Below, in pieces: positions 1-6,708 of a stretch of DNA of 11,765 bases. The notes under the pieces were generated by a model. The model did no database searches and was not told the origin of the DNA. It worked only from the letters and a program-made list of their open reading frames with translations. The translations under genes were made by a program, and so were the position numbers. Location of the stretch: contig CANRFP010000037.1 in assembly GCA_947629895.1 (NCBI GenBank), forward strand, positions 1 through 11,765, in the 5' to 3' direction. Source of the stretch: an uncultured Clostridia bacterium (lineage in GTDB: Bacteria > Bacillota_A > Clostridia > Christensenellales > UBA1242). Position 1 is the first letter of the stretch; each line of letters starts with the position of its first letter.

Positions 1-939
1 TCCAAGCCCCACAATAACTCCGTGTTCTTCAAGCGCATGAAGCATTGTTTCACCTTTCACACCTTCAAATCTGACGCATTCAATGTATGGCGAGCCACCA
101 AAATCCAAAACTTCAATTCCAGAAACTGCCAGCCCAGAATTGAAAATTGCTTTCAAATTTTGCACTTTTTCCAGATTTGCAGAAACATCAATAAGTTCAA
201 CCGCTTTTCTAAATTGCATTATTCCAGAAACATTTTCCGTTCCCGAGCGCAGTCCATATTGTTGCCCTCCACCTTGAAAAAGTTCTTTCAGTGAGTTTTT
301 GTTTTTAACATAAAGCCCTGCAACGCCTTTTGGGCCATGAATTTTGTGAGCGCTAAAAGAATACAAATCAACGGCCAAACCTCTCAGTGAAAAAGGAATT
401 TTCATAAACGCTTGCACGCCGTCAACATGAAAAATCGCCTTTGGGCACAACTTATTTTTCAAAGCCGAAATCTTTTTCAAATCATTTATTGCACCCGTTT
501 CATTGGAAACATGCATAATTGAAATCAAACGCGTTCTCTCATTCAAAACACTTTCAAGTTTTTGCAAATCAACAGTTCCATTTTTTGTCAAAGGAACAAA
601 ATGAACAACTTTCCCTTCAAGTTCCATTTGCTTTGCAACATTAAACACAGAAGGATGTTCACCGCAAGAGAAAACATATTCCCAATTGCCAGACCTCAAA
701 CTTCCTTTAATAGCCAAATTGTTGCTTTCAGTGGCACAGCCCGTAAACAAAACATTGCCTTCACATGCACCCAATTTCTTTAAGAATATTTTTTCCGTTT
801 CAGAAATTTGTTTAAAAACGTTCATAGATTTAATGCCGGCGGCCGAAGGATTGAAAAAATCTTCGCATGAAAATTCTTTATGAACTTCCACGCACGCTTC
901 AAACATTTTTGTTGTTCCTGCATTATCCAAAAAAATCAT
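1..939 (-). CDS. Cysteine desulfurase, IscS/NifS family (C-terminus beyond window)
   Basis: This is a PLP enzyme of the class V aminotransferase fold. The family takes sulfur from L-cysteine for Fe-S clusters or tRNA thiolation. The 313 visible residues begin MIFLDNAGTT. They include TGCATESNN (about 66-74) and EHPSV (94-98, the PLP-stacking His95). The Schiff-base lysine is Lys199 in SAHKIHGPKG, and GGGQQYGLRSGTENV follows. The reading frame stays open to the left edge, which falls after VIVGLG. The family's mobile loop with the catalytic Cys should begin just beyond, so whether it is present cannot be seen. The ATG at 939 is chosen because it starts the conserved N-terminus and has AAGGA 4 nt upstream. 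It lies 73 nt downstream of pheT, across a palindromic block that may carry its own promoter. The family is clear, but IscS, NifS or a ThiI partner cannot be told apart from this fragment. Confidence 0.95.
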   Translation of the reverse strand, partial: MIFLDNAGTTKMFEACVEVHKEFSCEDFFNPSAAGIKSMNVFKQISETEKIFLKKLGACEGNVLFTGCATESNNLAIKGSLRSGNWEYVFSCGEHPSVFNVAKQMELEGKVVHFVPLTKNGTVDLQKLESVLNERTRLISIMHVSNETGAINDLKKISALKNKLCPKAIFHVDGVQAFMKIPFSLRGLAVDLYSFSAHKIHGPKGVAGLYVKNKNSLKELFQGGGQQYGLRSGTENVSGIMQFRKAVELIDVSANLEKVQNLKAIFNSGLAVSGIEVLDFGGSPYIECVRFEGVKGETMLHALEEHGVIVGLG

Positions 940-959
940 TTATCCTTCATCCTCTCTTA

Positions 960-1009
960 TTGCATAACACAACAATATATTGTGTAGTATGCAACATAAT
1001 ACACAATAT
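960..1009. repeat. Palindromic half-site block B between pheT and the desulfurase gene
   Basis: The 73-bp spacer is mostly symmetrical sequence. Positions 977-1009 form a near-perfect palindrome: 15-base arms ATATTGTGTAGTATG and CATAATACACAATAT with one mismatch around CAA. A second, overlapping symmetry runs from TTGCATA at 960 to TATGCAA at 988-994. The middle half-site could therefore pair with either neighbour. Read on the coding strand, TTATGCAA ends 20 nt before the next ATG. A related block lies at 3428-3472. It could be an operator, an RNA switch or a mobile palindromic unit. Confidence 0.75.
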
Positions 1010-1012
1010 CTT

Positions 1013-3406
1013 CTATGCTTGCCTAAGTTTTGCTCCAAATCTAAATTCAAGACTTTTCAAAATCTTTGAGATTGCTGCGTTAATTTCGTCACTAGTCAAA
1101 GTTTTTTCATCACTCACAAACAGCATTTTATATGCCATACTTTTTCTATTTGCCCCCAAAGCATCACTTCTGTAAACATCAAACAAATTGACTTCAACAC
1201 AATTTTTTCCGCCAGCAGATTTGATTGCCTTAACAAGCTCTTCGTTGGAAACTTTTTCGTCCACAACAATGGCAATATCACGCTCAACGGAAGGAAATTT
1301 GGAAACTTCTTTCGTTTCATACTGTTTCTCTGGCAAGCTTGAAAGATAATCAGTGTCAAGTTCACCATAATAAACGTCTTGCCCAATGTCATAATTCTTC
1401 AAAACCGTTTTGTGAACCTTTCCAAACCAGCCAACAATTTTGCCATCTTTTGCAACAATTTGCGCACTTACGCCGCTGTGCAAATATGGCTCTTTCGCCC
1501 TTTCCAACGAATATTCAAGCGATGTGCCCACAAGCAAATTTTCAACAACAGCCTTCATGTTAAAGAAATCAAACCCTGCCTCACAAACAGCAAACGACAA
1601 TCTGTTATTTTCATTTGGCAGTTCAGTTAAAGGCAAAGATTTTGGCTGATAAACCCTTCCAACCTCAAAAAATCTCAAATCTTTGTTGCCAACCGACAAG
1701 TTGTATGCATGCGCCATAACCGTTCGAACCGTTGACAAATCTTCACTTATAGGATTTGCAATTTTTATAACATTTCTTCTCTCATCATCTTCTGAAAGCA
1801 GCAACTTGTCACACGCCTGCCCAGAATAGAGCGAATAGTTTAAAGTTTCATAAAAGCCAGCATCAACCAAAATGTTTTTCAAATTGTTTTCAAACACAAG
1901 CCTTGGCTCATATTCGCCTATGGATATTGACGAATTTTCAAAAATTCCGCCCTCAACATTATTATAAACATCATAGCCATAAATTCTTATAATTTCATCA
2001 GCCAAATCGTTGTCATTTTGAATGTCTTCGCGCAAAATTGGAGGCTCACAAGTTAACCAATCACCATTCAAACTGCTCACAATTCCAAGCCCATTCAAAA
2101 TTTGAAGCACTCTATCTTTTGGAATTTCAAAGCCCAAAATTTTACAAATTTTATTATATGATGCCTTAACAATTTGAGTTTGCCCAAGTTTAACATCCCC
2201 AACTTTATCAATAAGCCCGTTCACAATCTCGCCACAAGCAAGTATATCCACAAGATGAAGCGCCCGTTTAAGCGCCAAAGTTGGAGAATTTACATTCACT
2301 CCCTTTTCATATCTTGCAGAGCTGTCTGTTCTAAGCCCAAACTTCTTGGCGGTTAAGCGAACACTTTTCAAATCAAACACAGCACATTCAAAAACGCTCT
2401 CTGTGGTGTCATTTTCAATGGCACTATTCACTCCGCCAATCACGCCCGCAATAACCACAGGCTTTTTTGCATCGGCAATAACCATCACATCTTCGTCAAG
2501 TTCATAAGTGTTTCCATTTAAAACAGAAATCTTTTCACCTTTCTTTGCTTGTCGAACCTCAATTTTCTTCCCTTCCAAAAAGCGATAATCAAAAGCGTGC
2601 ATAGGCTGCCCTTGCTCAACCAAAATATAATTGGTTATGTCAACCATATTATTGATTGGCTTGATGCCAACCGCGTTAAGCCTGCTGCGTATCCACAGTG
2701 GAGAGCGCATAAGTTTGATATTTTTAACATATGCAGCCATATATCTTGTGCAATTTGGAGTTTTCAAATTAACAGAAACATAGTTGTTCACATCCCCAGA
2801 AACAGTTTTGTATGAAACATCAAAATCTTTAAACTTTTTGTCAAACATAGCGCAAATTTCGCGAGCAATGCCCACAACACTGTTGCAATCCGGCCTATTT
2901 GGTGTAACATTTATATCAAAAACAACATCATTTAAAAGAAGCGCATCTTCAATCTTTGTGCCAGGATTAAAATCACTTGGCAAAATAAGTATGCCGTTTA
3001 TTCCAGCACCCTCAAAATAGTTTTCGTCAATGCCAATTTCTTCGCCTGAACAAAACATTCCTTCGCTTTTCACACCCCTAAAATTGGTTGGCTTAATTTT
3101 CACACCATTGCAAAGGTCTGCCCCATCAAGCGCAACAGGAACAATCGCCCCTTCAAAAACATTTGTTGCAGATGTAATAATCTGCACCGTTTTAAAGCCA
3201 ACATTCACTTGACAAACAACCAACCTATCTGCCTCTGGATGCTTTTCAATTTTTTCAATGCGACAAACATAAACATCATGAAGATGTTCATTTTGATAAA
3301 TCAAATCCTCAACCTCAAAACCAGAAGTTGTCAATTTTTCCGCAACTTCTTTGGCAGAAACATCAATATCAACAAAATCTTTAAGCCAATTATATGAAAC
3401 TTTCAT
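1013..3406 (-). CDS. pheT: Phenylalanyl-tRNA synthetase beta subunit
   Basis: The beta subunit of the cytoplasmic (alpha-beta)2 enzyme that charges tRNA-Phe; it contributes tRNA binding and editing. The 797 residues match the usual bacterial length. From the N-terminus: MKVSYNWLKDF, an EMAP-type tRNA-binding domain (about 40-150, with KIEKHPEADRL), the B3/B4 editing domain (about 205-390, ending GLRTDSSARYEKGVN), a B5 domain, the catalytic-like core, and a C-terminal ferredoxin-fold anticodon-binding domain (about 705-797, beginning PSVERDIAIVV). The frame is open 20 codons further upstream, but that stretch only translates palindromic block A. The ATG at 3406 has a strong AAAGGAG and starts the conserved family N-terminus. 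It ends in TAG. It follows pheS by 85 nt, an unusually long and structured gap for this pair. It is probably co-transcribed from the T-box promoter, with a possible internal promoter in the spacer. Confidence 0.98.
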   Translation of the reverse strand: MKVSYNWLKDFVDIDVSAKEVAEKLTTSGFEVEDLIYQNEHLHDVYVCRIEKIEKHPEADRLVVCQVNVGFKTVQIITSATNVFEGAIVPVALDGADLCNGVKIKPTNFRGVKSEGMFCSGEEIGIDENYFEGAGINGILILPSDFNPGTKIEDALLLNDVVFDINVTPNRPDCNSVVGIAREICAMFDKKFKDFDVSYKTVSGDVNNYVSVNLKTPNCTRYMAAYVKNIKLMRSPLWIRSRLNAVGIKPINNMVDITNYILVEQGQPMHAFDYRFLEGKKIEVRQAKKGEKISVLNGNTYELDEDVMVIADAKKPVVIAGVIGGVNSAIENDTTESVFECAVFDLKSVRLTAKKFGLRTDSSARYEKGVNVNSPTLALKRALHLVDILACGEIVNGLIDKVGDVKLGQTQIVKASYNKICKILGFEIPKDRVLQILNGLGIVSSLNGDWLTCEPPILREDIQNDNDLADEIIRIYGYDVYNNVEGGIFENSSISIGEYEPRLVFENNLKNILVDAGFYETLNYSLYSGQACDKLLLSEDDERRNVIKIANPISEDLSTVRTVMAHAYNLSVGNKDLRFFEVGRVYQPKSLPLTELPNENNRLSFAVCEAGFDFFNMKAVVENLLVGTSLEYSLERAKEPYLHSGVSAQIVAKDGKIVGWFGKVHKTVLKNYDIGQDVYYGELDTDYLSSLPEKQYETKEVSKFPSVERDIAIVVDEKVSNEELVKAIKSAGGKNCVEVNLFDVYRSDALGANRKSMAYKMLFVSDEKTLTSDEINAAISKILKSLEFRFGAKLRQA

Positions 3407-3427
3407 TTTTCTTTCTCCTTTAATTTG

Positions 3428-3472
3428 TTGCATAATACACAATATGTGGTGTAGTATGCATTGCATAACACC
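3428..3472. repeat. Palindromic half-site block A between pheS and pheT
   Basis: This block is related to block B at 960-1009. Positions 3429-3460 hold arms TGCATAATACAC and GTGTAGTATGCA (one mismatch) around an 8-base spacer. A further partial half-site, TTGCATAACACC, follows at 3461-3472. As in block B, the order is half-site, inverted half-site, half-site, so the middle one can pair either way. On the coding strand TTATGCAA ends 21 nt before the pheT ATG, against 20 nt in block B. A weak promoter reading, TGCATA, 17 nt, TATTAT, lies within it. Function unknown. Confidence 0.75.
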
Positions 3473-3491
3473 TCAAAATGTTGTTTTCTTC

Positions 3492-4511
3492 CTATCTCAT
3501 TTGTTTTAAAAATCTCATGTCATTTCTAAACAAATATTTGATGTTTGGAATTTTGTTTGTCACCATCACGCTCCTGTCAATTCCCGGTCCAAATGCAAAC
3601 CCAGAATATTTTTTACTGTCAATTCCAGACATTTCAAGCACTTTTGGATTCACCACTCCTGCCGCAAAGAATTCTGAAAAACCTGTGCCTTTACAAAGGT
3701 TGCAGCCCTTTCCTCCGCACATTTGGCAAGTTGCATCAATTTCGATACTTGGCTCCGTGAAAGGAAAGTATGAAGGCCTTACTCTTATCTTTATATTTTC
3801 CCCATACAACCTCTTCAAAATTTCTTTTATCATCATCATCAAATCTTTAAGCCCAACATTTTCATCAACAACAAGCGCTTCAAACTGATTAAAAATTGGT
3901 GAATGCGAACTGTCACTGTCATTTCTATACACCCTGCCCGGACAAACAACTTTAAATGGAGGTTTCATCTTTTCCATTGCACGAATTTGCATGTTTGAAG
4001 TCTGCGTTCTCATCAAAATATTGTCAGTAATGTAAAAACTGTCCTGCATATCGCGCGCTGGATGGTTTTTTGGCACATTCAAAGCCTCAAAGTTATAGTA
4101 ATCAGTTTCAACTTCTGGCCCTTGAATAACAGTAAATCCCATTTCAACGCAGATTTCAATAAACTTGTTGTTGAAACGCGTTAAAGGATGCAAAGCCCCG
4201 CGTTTTGTGCCTTTGCTTGGCTCTGTTATATCAACTTTTTCTTTTTCCATTTCAGCCAAAAGGCTTGCCTCTTCAAGAGTTTTAAACTTCTTTTCAAGTG
4301 AAGTTTCCAAACTTTCTCTAACCTTGTTTGCAAGAGAGCCAACCTCTTTTCTGTCCTCTGGCGCAACATCTTTCATTCCACGCAAAATTTGGGTCAACTG
4401 CCCCGTTTTGCCAAGATATTTCACCCTCATTTCGTCAAGAGATTTTAAGTCCTGCGCAAACTCAATTTCTTTAACCCCATTTTTTAAGATTTCATCCAGT
4501 TTTTGTTTCAT
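3492..4511 (-). CDS. pheS: Phenylalanyl-tRNA synthetase alpha subunit
   Basis: The catalytic subunit of PheRS, a class II synthetase that activates phenylalanine and transfers it to tRNA-Phe. The 339 residues match the family. An N-terminal helical arm (about 1-85) is followed by the class II core. Motif 2 is RVYRNDSDSSHSPIFNQFEALV, and motif 3 is GFAFGPGIDRSVMV, where many homologs have GMG. CQMCGGKGCNLCKGTGF is the Cys-rich insert found in many Gram-positive PheS. The next stretch, FSEFFAAGVVNPKVL, departs somewhat from the usual W(I/L)E(I/V)LGxGMV pattern. The frame is open 12 codons upstream, but the ATG at 4511 has AAGGAG at normal spacing. Those 12 codons would overlap the T-box terminator, so 4511 is the start. 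It is regulated by the T-box leader directly upstream. Confidence 0.98.
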   Translation of the reverse strand: MKQKLDEILKNGVKEIEFAQDLKSLDEMRVKYLGKTGQLTQILRGMKDVAPEDRKEVGSLANKVRESLETSLEKKFKTLEEASLLAEMEKEKVDITEPSKGTKRGALHPLTRFNNKFIEICVEMGFTVIQGPEVETDYYNFEALNVPKNHPARDMQDSFYITDNILMRTQTSNMQIRAMEKMKPPFKVVCPGRVYRNDSDSSHSPIFNQFEALVVDENVGLKDLMMMIKEILKRLYGENIKIRVRPSYFPFTEPSIEIDATCQMCGGKGCNLCKGTGFSEFFAAGVVNPKVLEMSGIDSKKYSGFAFGPGIDRSVMVTNKIPNIKYLFRNDMRFLKQMR

Positions 4512-4759
4512 TATAGCTCCTTTTAAAACAAAAAAATCGCCCAACATTAGGACGATTTCATCGTGTTACCACCTAATTTCACACAAAAAGTGCCTCATTA
4601 TGACTTTTACGCAAGCCTCAGCGTCACCCCTAATATTATTTCAAAGTGCAACTCGAAAAGTGAACTTCAATTTTCTGTTTCTGCCCGATTTTCAGCGCCT
4701 CAGGCTCTCTGTGAGAAACCACAAAAACCTACTCTCTTTCCTCAAACGTCTTTAAAATT
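4512..4759 (-). promoter_or_regulatory. T-box riboswitch leader for pheS-pheT, Phe (UUC) specifier
   Basis: A roughly 245-nt leader with T-box landmarks. The Stem I base pairs ATTTTAAAG with CTTTGAAAT (all nine pairs, one G-U). The AGAGAGCC element lies in the Stem I arm. TTC at 4662-4664 sits in the context GAAGTTCAC, where the specifier loop is expected. The T-box consensus GGTGGTAACACG lies at 4562-4573, and an intrinsic terminator follows just before the pheS ribosome binding site. T-boxes bind uncharged tRNA, here tRNA-Phe, to favour the antiterminator, so low phenylalanine charging should raise pheS-pheT expression. The specifier is assigned by position and by agreement with the downstream gene; the full fold was not computed. 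Confidence 0.92.
4530..4557 (-). terminator. T-box intrinsic terminator
   Basis: The coding strand reads AATCGTCC, loop TAATGTT, GGGCGATT: an 8-bp stem with one G-U pair, followed by a run of seven T. It lies between the T-box motif and the pheS AAGGAG and is the OFF state of the riboswitch. Confidence 0.9.
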
Positions 4760-4765
4760 ACTTGC

Positions 4766-4794
4766 ATTTTAGCACACTAATTTAATTATGTCAA
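4766..4794 (-). promoter_or_regulatory. Sigma-A promoter of the T-box pheS-pheT transcript
   Basis: TTGACA (4789-4794), a 17-nt spacer, then TAAAAT (4766-4771). The predicted start near 4759 lies at the base of T-box Stem I. The -35 box is 29 bp from that of the divergent rluA promoter. Confidence 0.85.
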
Positions 4795-4823
4795 CTTTTT
4801 AACCTATTTTAACCAAAAAGATT

Positions 4824-4852
4824 TTGTCAAATAATGAAATTTGTGTTAAAAT
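4824..4852 (+). promoter_or_regulatory. Sigma-A promoter of rluA, placing the transcript start at the ATG
   Basis: TTGTCA (4824-4829), a 17-nt spacer, then TAAAAT (4847-4852). A start about 7 nt after the -10 box falls on the rluA ATG at 4859. No Shine-Dalgarno sequence lies between. Confidence 0.7.
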
Positions 4853-4858
4853 TTGAAC

Positions 4859-5740
4859 ATGAATAAGCAAAAACCGGAAAATTTGGCCCAATATAACAGC
4901 ATAAAAATTGAAAATGTGGCACTTTTAAAACGCCCTAACATTTATTATTTGCTTAAAACGCTGGGGTTTTCCGAACATCACGTAAAAACACTGAGAAACA
5001 ATGCAAAATCTTTTTGGTTAAACGGTGAATTTGTGAACACGCGTGCAAAAATTTGCGACAAAGACATTTTGTATGTGTTAAAAAATCCAAACAAGCCAAC
5101 TGAAATAGCCCCATGCGATGGGATTTTAAATATTTTATATGAAGATGACGACTATTTGATTGTTGACAAGCCGCACAACCTTTCATGCACCCCTTCTCGC
5201 TCTCATTTTGGTAACAATTTGGGTGGGCAAATTTGCAAATATATGTGGCAGAAAGACGAAAATTTTGTGCTAAGAATTGTAAACCGCCTGGACAGAGAGA
5301 CTGCCGGAGTTGTTATCATAGCCAAAAATATTGAAGCCCGAAACAACATAAAAGACGTGTATAAGGAATATTATGCCCTTTGCGAAGGAAATTTTGCTGA
5401 GAAAAATTTCACCATTTCCAGCCCAATTTTAACCCTAACAGACAATGGCATCAATCAACGAAAAAGAGTGATTTCCAAAGACGGAAAACCTGCCATAACA
5501 CATATGACAGTTGTTGAGAACAAAGCCAATTACGCAAAAATCATGCTGATTTTGGAAACAGGCCGAACACATCAAATCCGCGTTCACCTTTCCTCAATCG
5601 GGCACCCACTTCTTGGCGACACAATCTACAATCCAAATGCAAAAGAAAGCGATTATGCACATCTTCTGCTCAAAAAGGTTGAATTTGTGCATTTTAGAAC
5701 AAACAAAACCATTTCGATTGTGTCAAAATTTGATATTTAA
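4859..5740 (+). CDS. RluA-family 23S rRNA/tRNA pseudouridine synthase
   Basis: This enzyme isomerises uridine to pseudouridine in rRNA or tRNA. The protein has 293 residues. An S4-like RNA-binding region at about 25-75 includes LLKTLGFSEHHVKTLRNN. The catalytic core follows, with YLIVDKPHNLSC and then NRLDRETAG, whose Asp145 is the expected nucleophile (family HRLDxxTSG). Near the C-terminus is the signature ETGRTHQIRVHL followed by IGHPLLGD. A TTG at 4853 would add two residues but lies before the predicted transcript start, so ATG 4859 is chosen. No Shine-Dalgarno sequence is visible. It is the only plus-strand gene here. Its target position (RluA, RluC or RluD type) cannot be assigned; the His-to-Asn and Ser-to-Ala changes around the catalytic Asp make it a somewhat divergent member. 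Confidence 0.95.
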   Translation: MNKQKPENLAQYNSIKIENVALLKRPNIYYLLKTLGFSEHHVKTLRNNAKSFWLNGEFVNTRAKICDKDILYVLKNPNKPTEIAPCDGILNILYEDDDYLIVDKPHNLSCTPSRSHFGNNLGGQICKYMWQKDENFVLRIVNRLDRETAGVVIIAKNIEARNNIKDVYKEYYALCEGNFAEKNFTISSPILTLTDNGINQRKRVISKDGKPAITHMTVVENKANYAKIMLILETGRTHQIRVHLSSIGHPLLGDTIYNPNAKESDYAHLLLKKVEFVHFRTNKTISIVSKFDI

Positions 5741-5747
5741 CTTTGAG

Positions 5748-5783
5748 ATCCTTCGGCACGACACATTCGTGTCGGCTCAGGAT
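5748..5783. repeat. Palindrome with ATCCT/AGGAT outer and CGACAC/GTGTCG inner arms
   Basis: It starts 8 nt after the rluA stop. Outer arms ATCCT and AGGAT enclose an inner hairpin, CGACAC, loop ATTC, GTGTCG. The flanks read GAGATCCTTCGGC and GGCTCAGGATGAC. From general knowledge, palindromes of the form ATCCTTCG...CTCAGGATGAC are dispersed in many bacterial genomes. It is more GC-rich than its surroundings. No T-tract follows, so it is a poor intrinsic terminator, though it could protect the rluA 3' end. Confidence 0.6.
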
Positions 5784-5897
5784 GACAGCAACGACTTTCT
5801 TTGTTTATTTTTAGAAGATAAATTAGCGCTCAAACGTTCACGACGGATTTTGCTTCAATTCTTAACCACCCTCAAAAATAATAGTGATTTTCTTTTG

Positions 5898-5929
5898 TTT
5901 ACTTTTCTTTTTCCTAAAAGAAAAGTAAA
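5898..5929. repeat. Perfect 14-bp inverted repeat between convergent genes
   Basis: TTTACTTTTCTTTT (5898-5911), loop TCCT, then AAAAGAAAAGTAAA (5916-5929), with no mismatch. It abuts and slightly overlaps the T-tract side of the terminator at 5915-5952. Together they separate rluA from the converging minus-strand small gene. It could be a dispersed repeat or act in 3'-end formation. Confidence 0.6.
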
Positions 5930-5952
5930 AAGCCCACTGATTGTGAGCCTTT
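5915..5952 (-). terminator. Intrinsic terminator of the 60-residue gene
   Basis: The minus strand reads AAAGGCTCAC, loop AATCA, GTGGGCTTTT: 10 pairs including two G-U, followed by TTTACTTTTC. It begins 18 nt after the small gene's stop codon. Confidence 0.75.
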
Positions 5953-5970
5953 AACTTTTGGATAGGTTGA

Positions 5971-6153
5971 TTAGTTGCAAGCCTTTGTTGAACTTGACTT
6001 CTTTCCACTGCAACTTCCTGTTGTTTTTTTAGCAGACGCTTTGGAAGTTGTTTTTGCAGATGCAGATGTGGATTTTGAAGAAGCATTTTTTGTTGTAGCA
6101 TTGTTTTGCTCAACATTTTTTGCTTGACTTTTAGCCTTCTTCCTTCCGAACAT
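5971..6153 (-). CDS. Small lysine/serine/threonine-rich basic protein, unknown function
   Basis: The 60-residue product begins MFGRKKAKSQ and is then low-complexity Ala/Ser/Thr/Lys, with 13 Lys and 1 Arg against a single Glu. Two Cys lie near the C-terminus (GSCSGKK and KACN). No hydrophobic segment or signal peptide is visible. The composition recalls histone H1-like tails, so binding to nucleic acid is a reasonable inference but not shown. The gene is well supported for its size: GGGAGG lies 8 nt before the ATG, a plausible promoter lies at 6219-6248, and a terminator follows. It is therefore a monocistronic unit, separated from the DUF1292 gene by that gene's own terminator. A longer ORF in another frame (5862-6227) runs through the terminator and has no good start, so it is less likely. 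Confidence 0.75.
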   Translation of the reverse strand: MFGRKKAKSQAKNVEQNNATTKNASSKSTSASAKTTSKASAKKTTGSCSGKKSSSTKACN

Positions 6154-6218
6154 AGCCTATACCTCCCTTTTTCAAGGCAAAACCACCTTGTGATATTATT
6201 GTGGCAAAATAACAAATT

Positions 6219-6248
6219 TTTATACATGATTTAAAGGCAAATTTTCAA
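6219..6248 (-). promoter_or_regulatory. Candidate promoter of the 60-residue gene
   Basis: TTGAAA (6243-6248), an 18-nt spacer, then TATAAA (6219-6224). It sits directly downstream of the preceding terminator and upstream of a 5' leader of about 55-60 nt ending in GGGAGG. Confidence 0.5.
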
Positions 6249-6282
6249 CAAAAAAACAAGAAACGAAATCCTCGCTCTTGTT
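6249..6282 (-). terminator. Intrinsic terminator after the DUF1292 gene
   Basis: The minus strand reads AACAAGA-GCGA, loop GGATT, TCGT-T-TCTTGTT: 11 pairs with one G-U and one bulged T, followed by a run of T. It lies 22 nt after the stop codon and ends the ruvX-DUF1292 transcript. Confidence 0.85.
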
Positions 6283-6304
6283 CTTTTTTGCATTATTTTT
6301 AAAA

Positions 6305-6697
6305 TTACTTTTTGGCAGGTTTATTTTTGTTTTTCTGAGCGTTTTGCTCTTCATCAAGAAGGTCATAATATTCGTCAAAAACATCCATGGCCACTTGTTC
6401 ATCAGTTTCAACCATAAGAACAGGCTCGTCTCCCTGTGTTTCGTCAACATAGAACACAATCGCTTCGTCATCTTGAACGTTTTCAATTTTGTCAATTGGT
6501 TTTAAAACACAATACAACTTGTCATTGTGTGGAATAACAGCAATTTGCTCGAAAGACAATCTTTTGCCATTTGCATCCATAAGAGTGATTGGCTCTTTGT
6601 TGTTTTCATCCATTAAAACATCAATGATGTTGATTGGCACTTCCTCTGGAACATTTTTTGATACTTCCTCAATTTTTTGAACTTTTTTCTTATCCAT
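6305..6697 (-). CDS. DUF1292 (YrzB-like) protein
   Basis: A 130-residue soluble, acidic protein of unknown biochemical role. The core at about 35-115 has the family pattern: ITLMDANGKRLSFEQIAVI, then KLYCVLKPIDK, DDEAIVFYVDE, and a C-terminal block with AMDVFDEYYDLLDEE. The first 25 residues are charged, and the C-terminus ends in a Lys/Asn-rich tail. It starts 11 nt after ruvX, with GGAG before the ATG, so the two form an operon. DUF1292 genes commonly neighbour ruvX/yqgF and alaS in Bacillota, and that context supports the assignment. It ends at a strong terminator. No catalytic residues can be proposed. Confidence 0.88.
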   Translation of the reverse strand: MDKKKVQKIEEVSKNVPEEVPINIIDVLMDENNKEPITLMDANGKRLSFEQIAVIPHNDKLYCVLKPIDKIENVQDDEAIVFYVDETQGDEPVLMVETDEQVAMDVFDEYYDLLDEEQNAQKNKNKPAKK

Positions 6698-6708
6698 AAA
6701 AATCTCCT

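Noticed and set aside
3407..3466. A 20-residue N-terminal extension of PheT.
   Set aside because: It only translates the palindromic spacer, lacks a ribosome binding site and is absent from the family. The ATG at 3406 has AAAGGAG.
3642..3757. Cys-rich motif in PheS as a novel zinc-finger insertion.
   Set aside because: CxxCGGKGCxxCKGTG is a common feature of bacterial PheS.
4165..4755. A 196-residue plus-strand ORF opposite pheS and its leader.
   Set aside because: It is a shadow of pheS and the T-box on the other strand, with no recognisable domain or ribosome binding site.
5862..6495. Longer minus-strand ORFs of 121 and 91 residues overlapping the small basic gene and the DUF1292 gene.
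   Set aside because: They run through intrinsic terminators, lack ribosome binding sites and are in other frames than supported genes.
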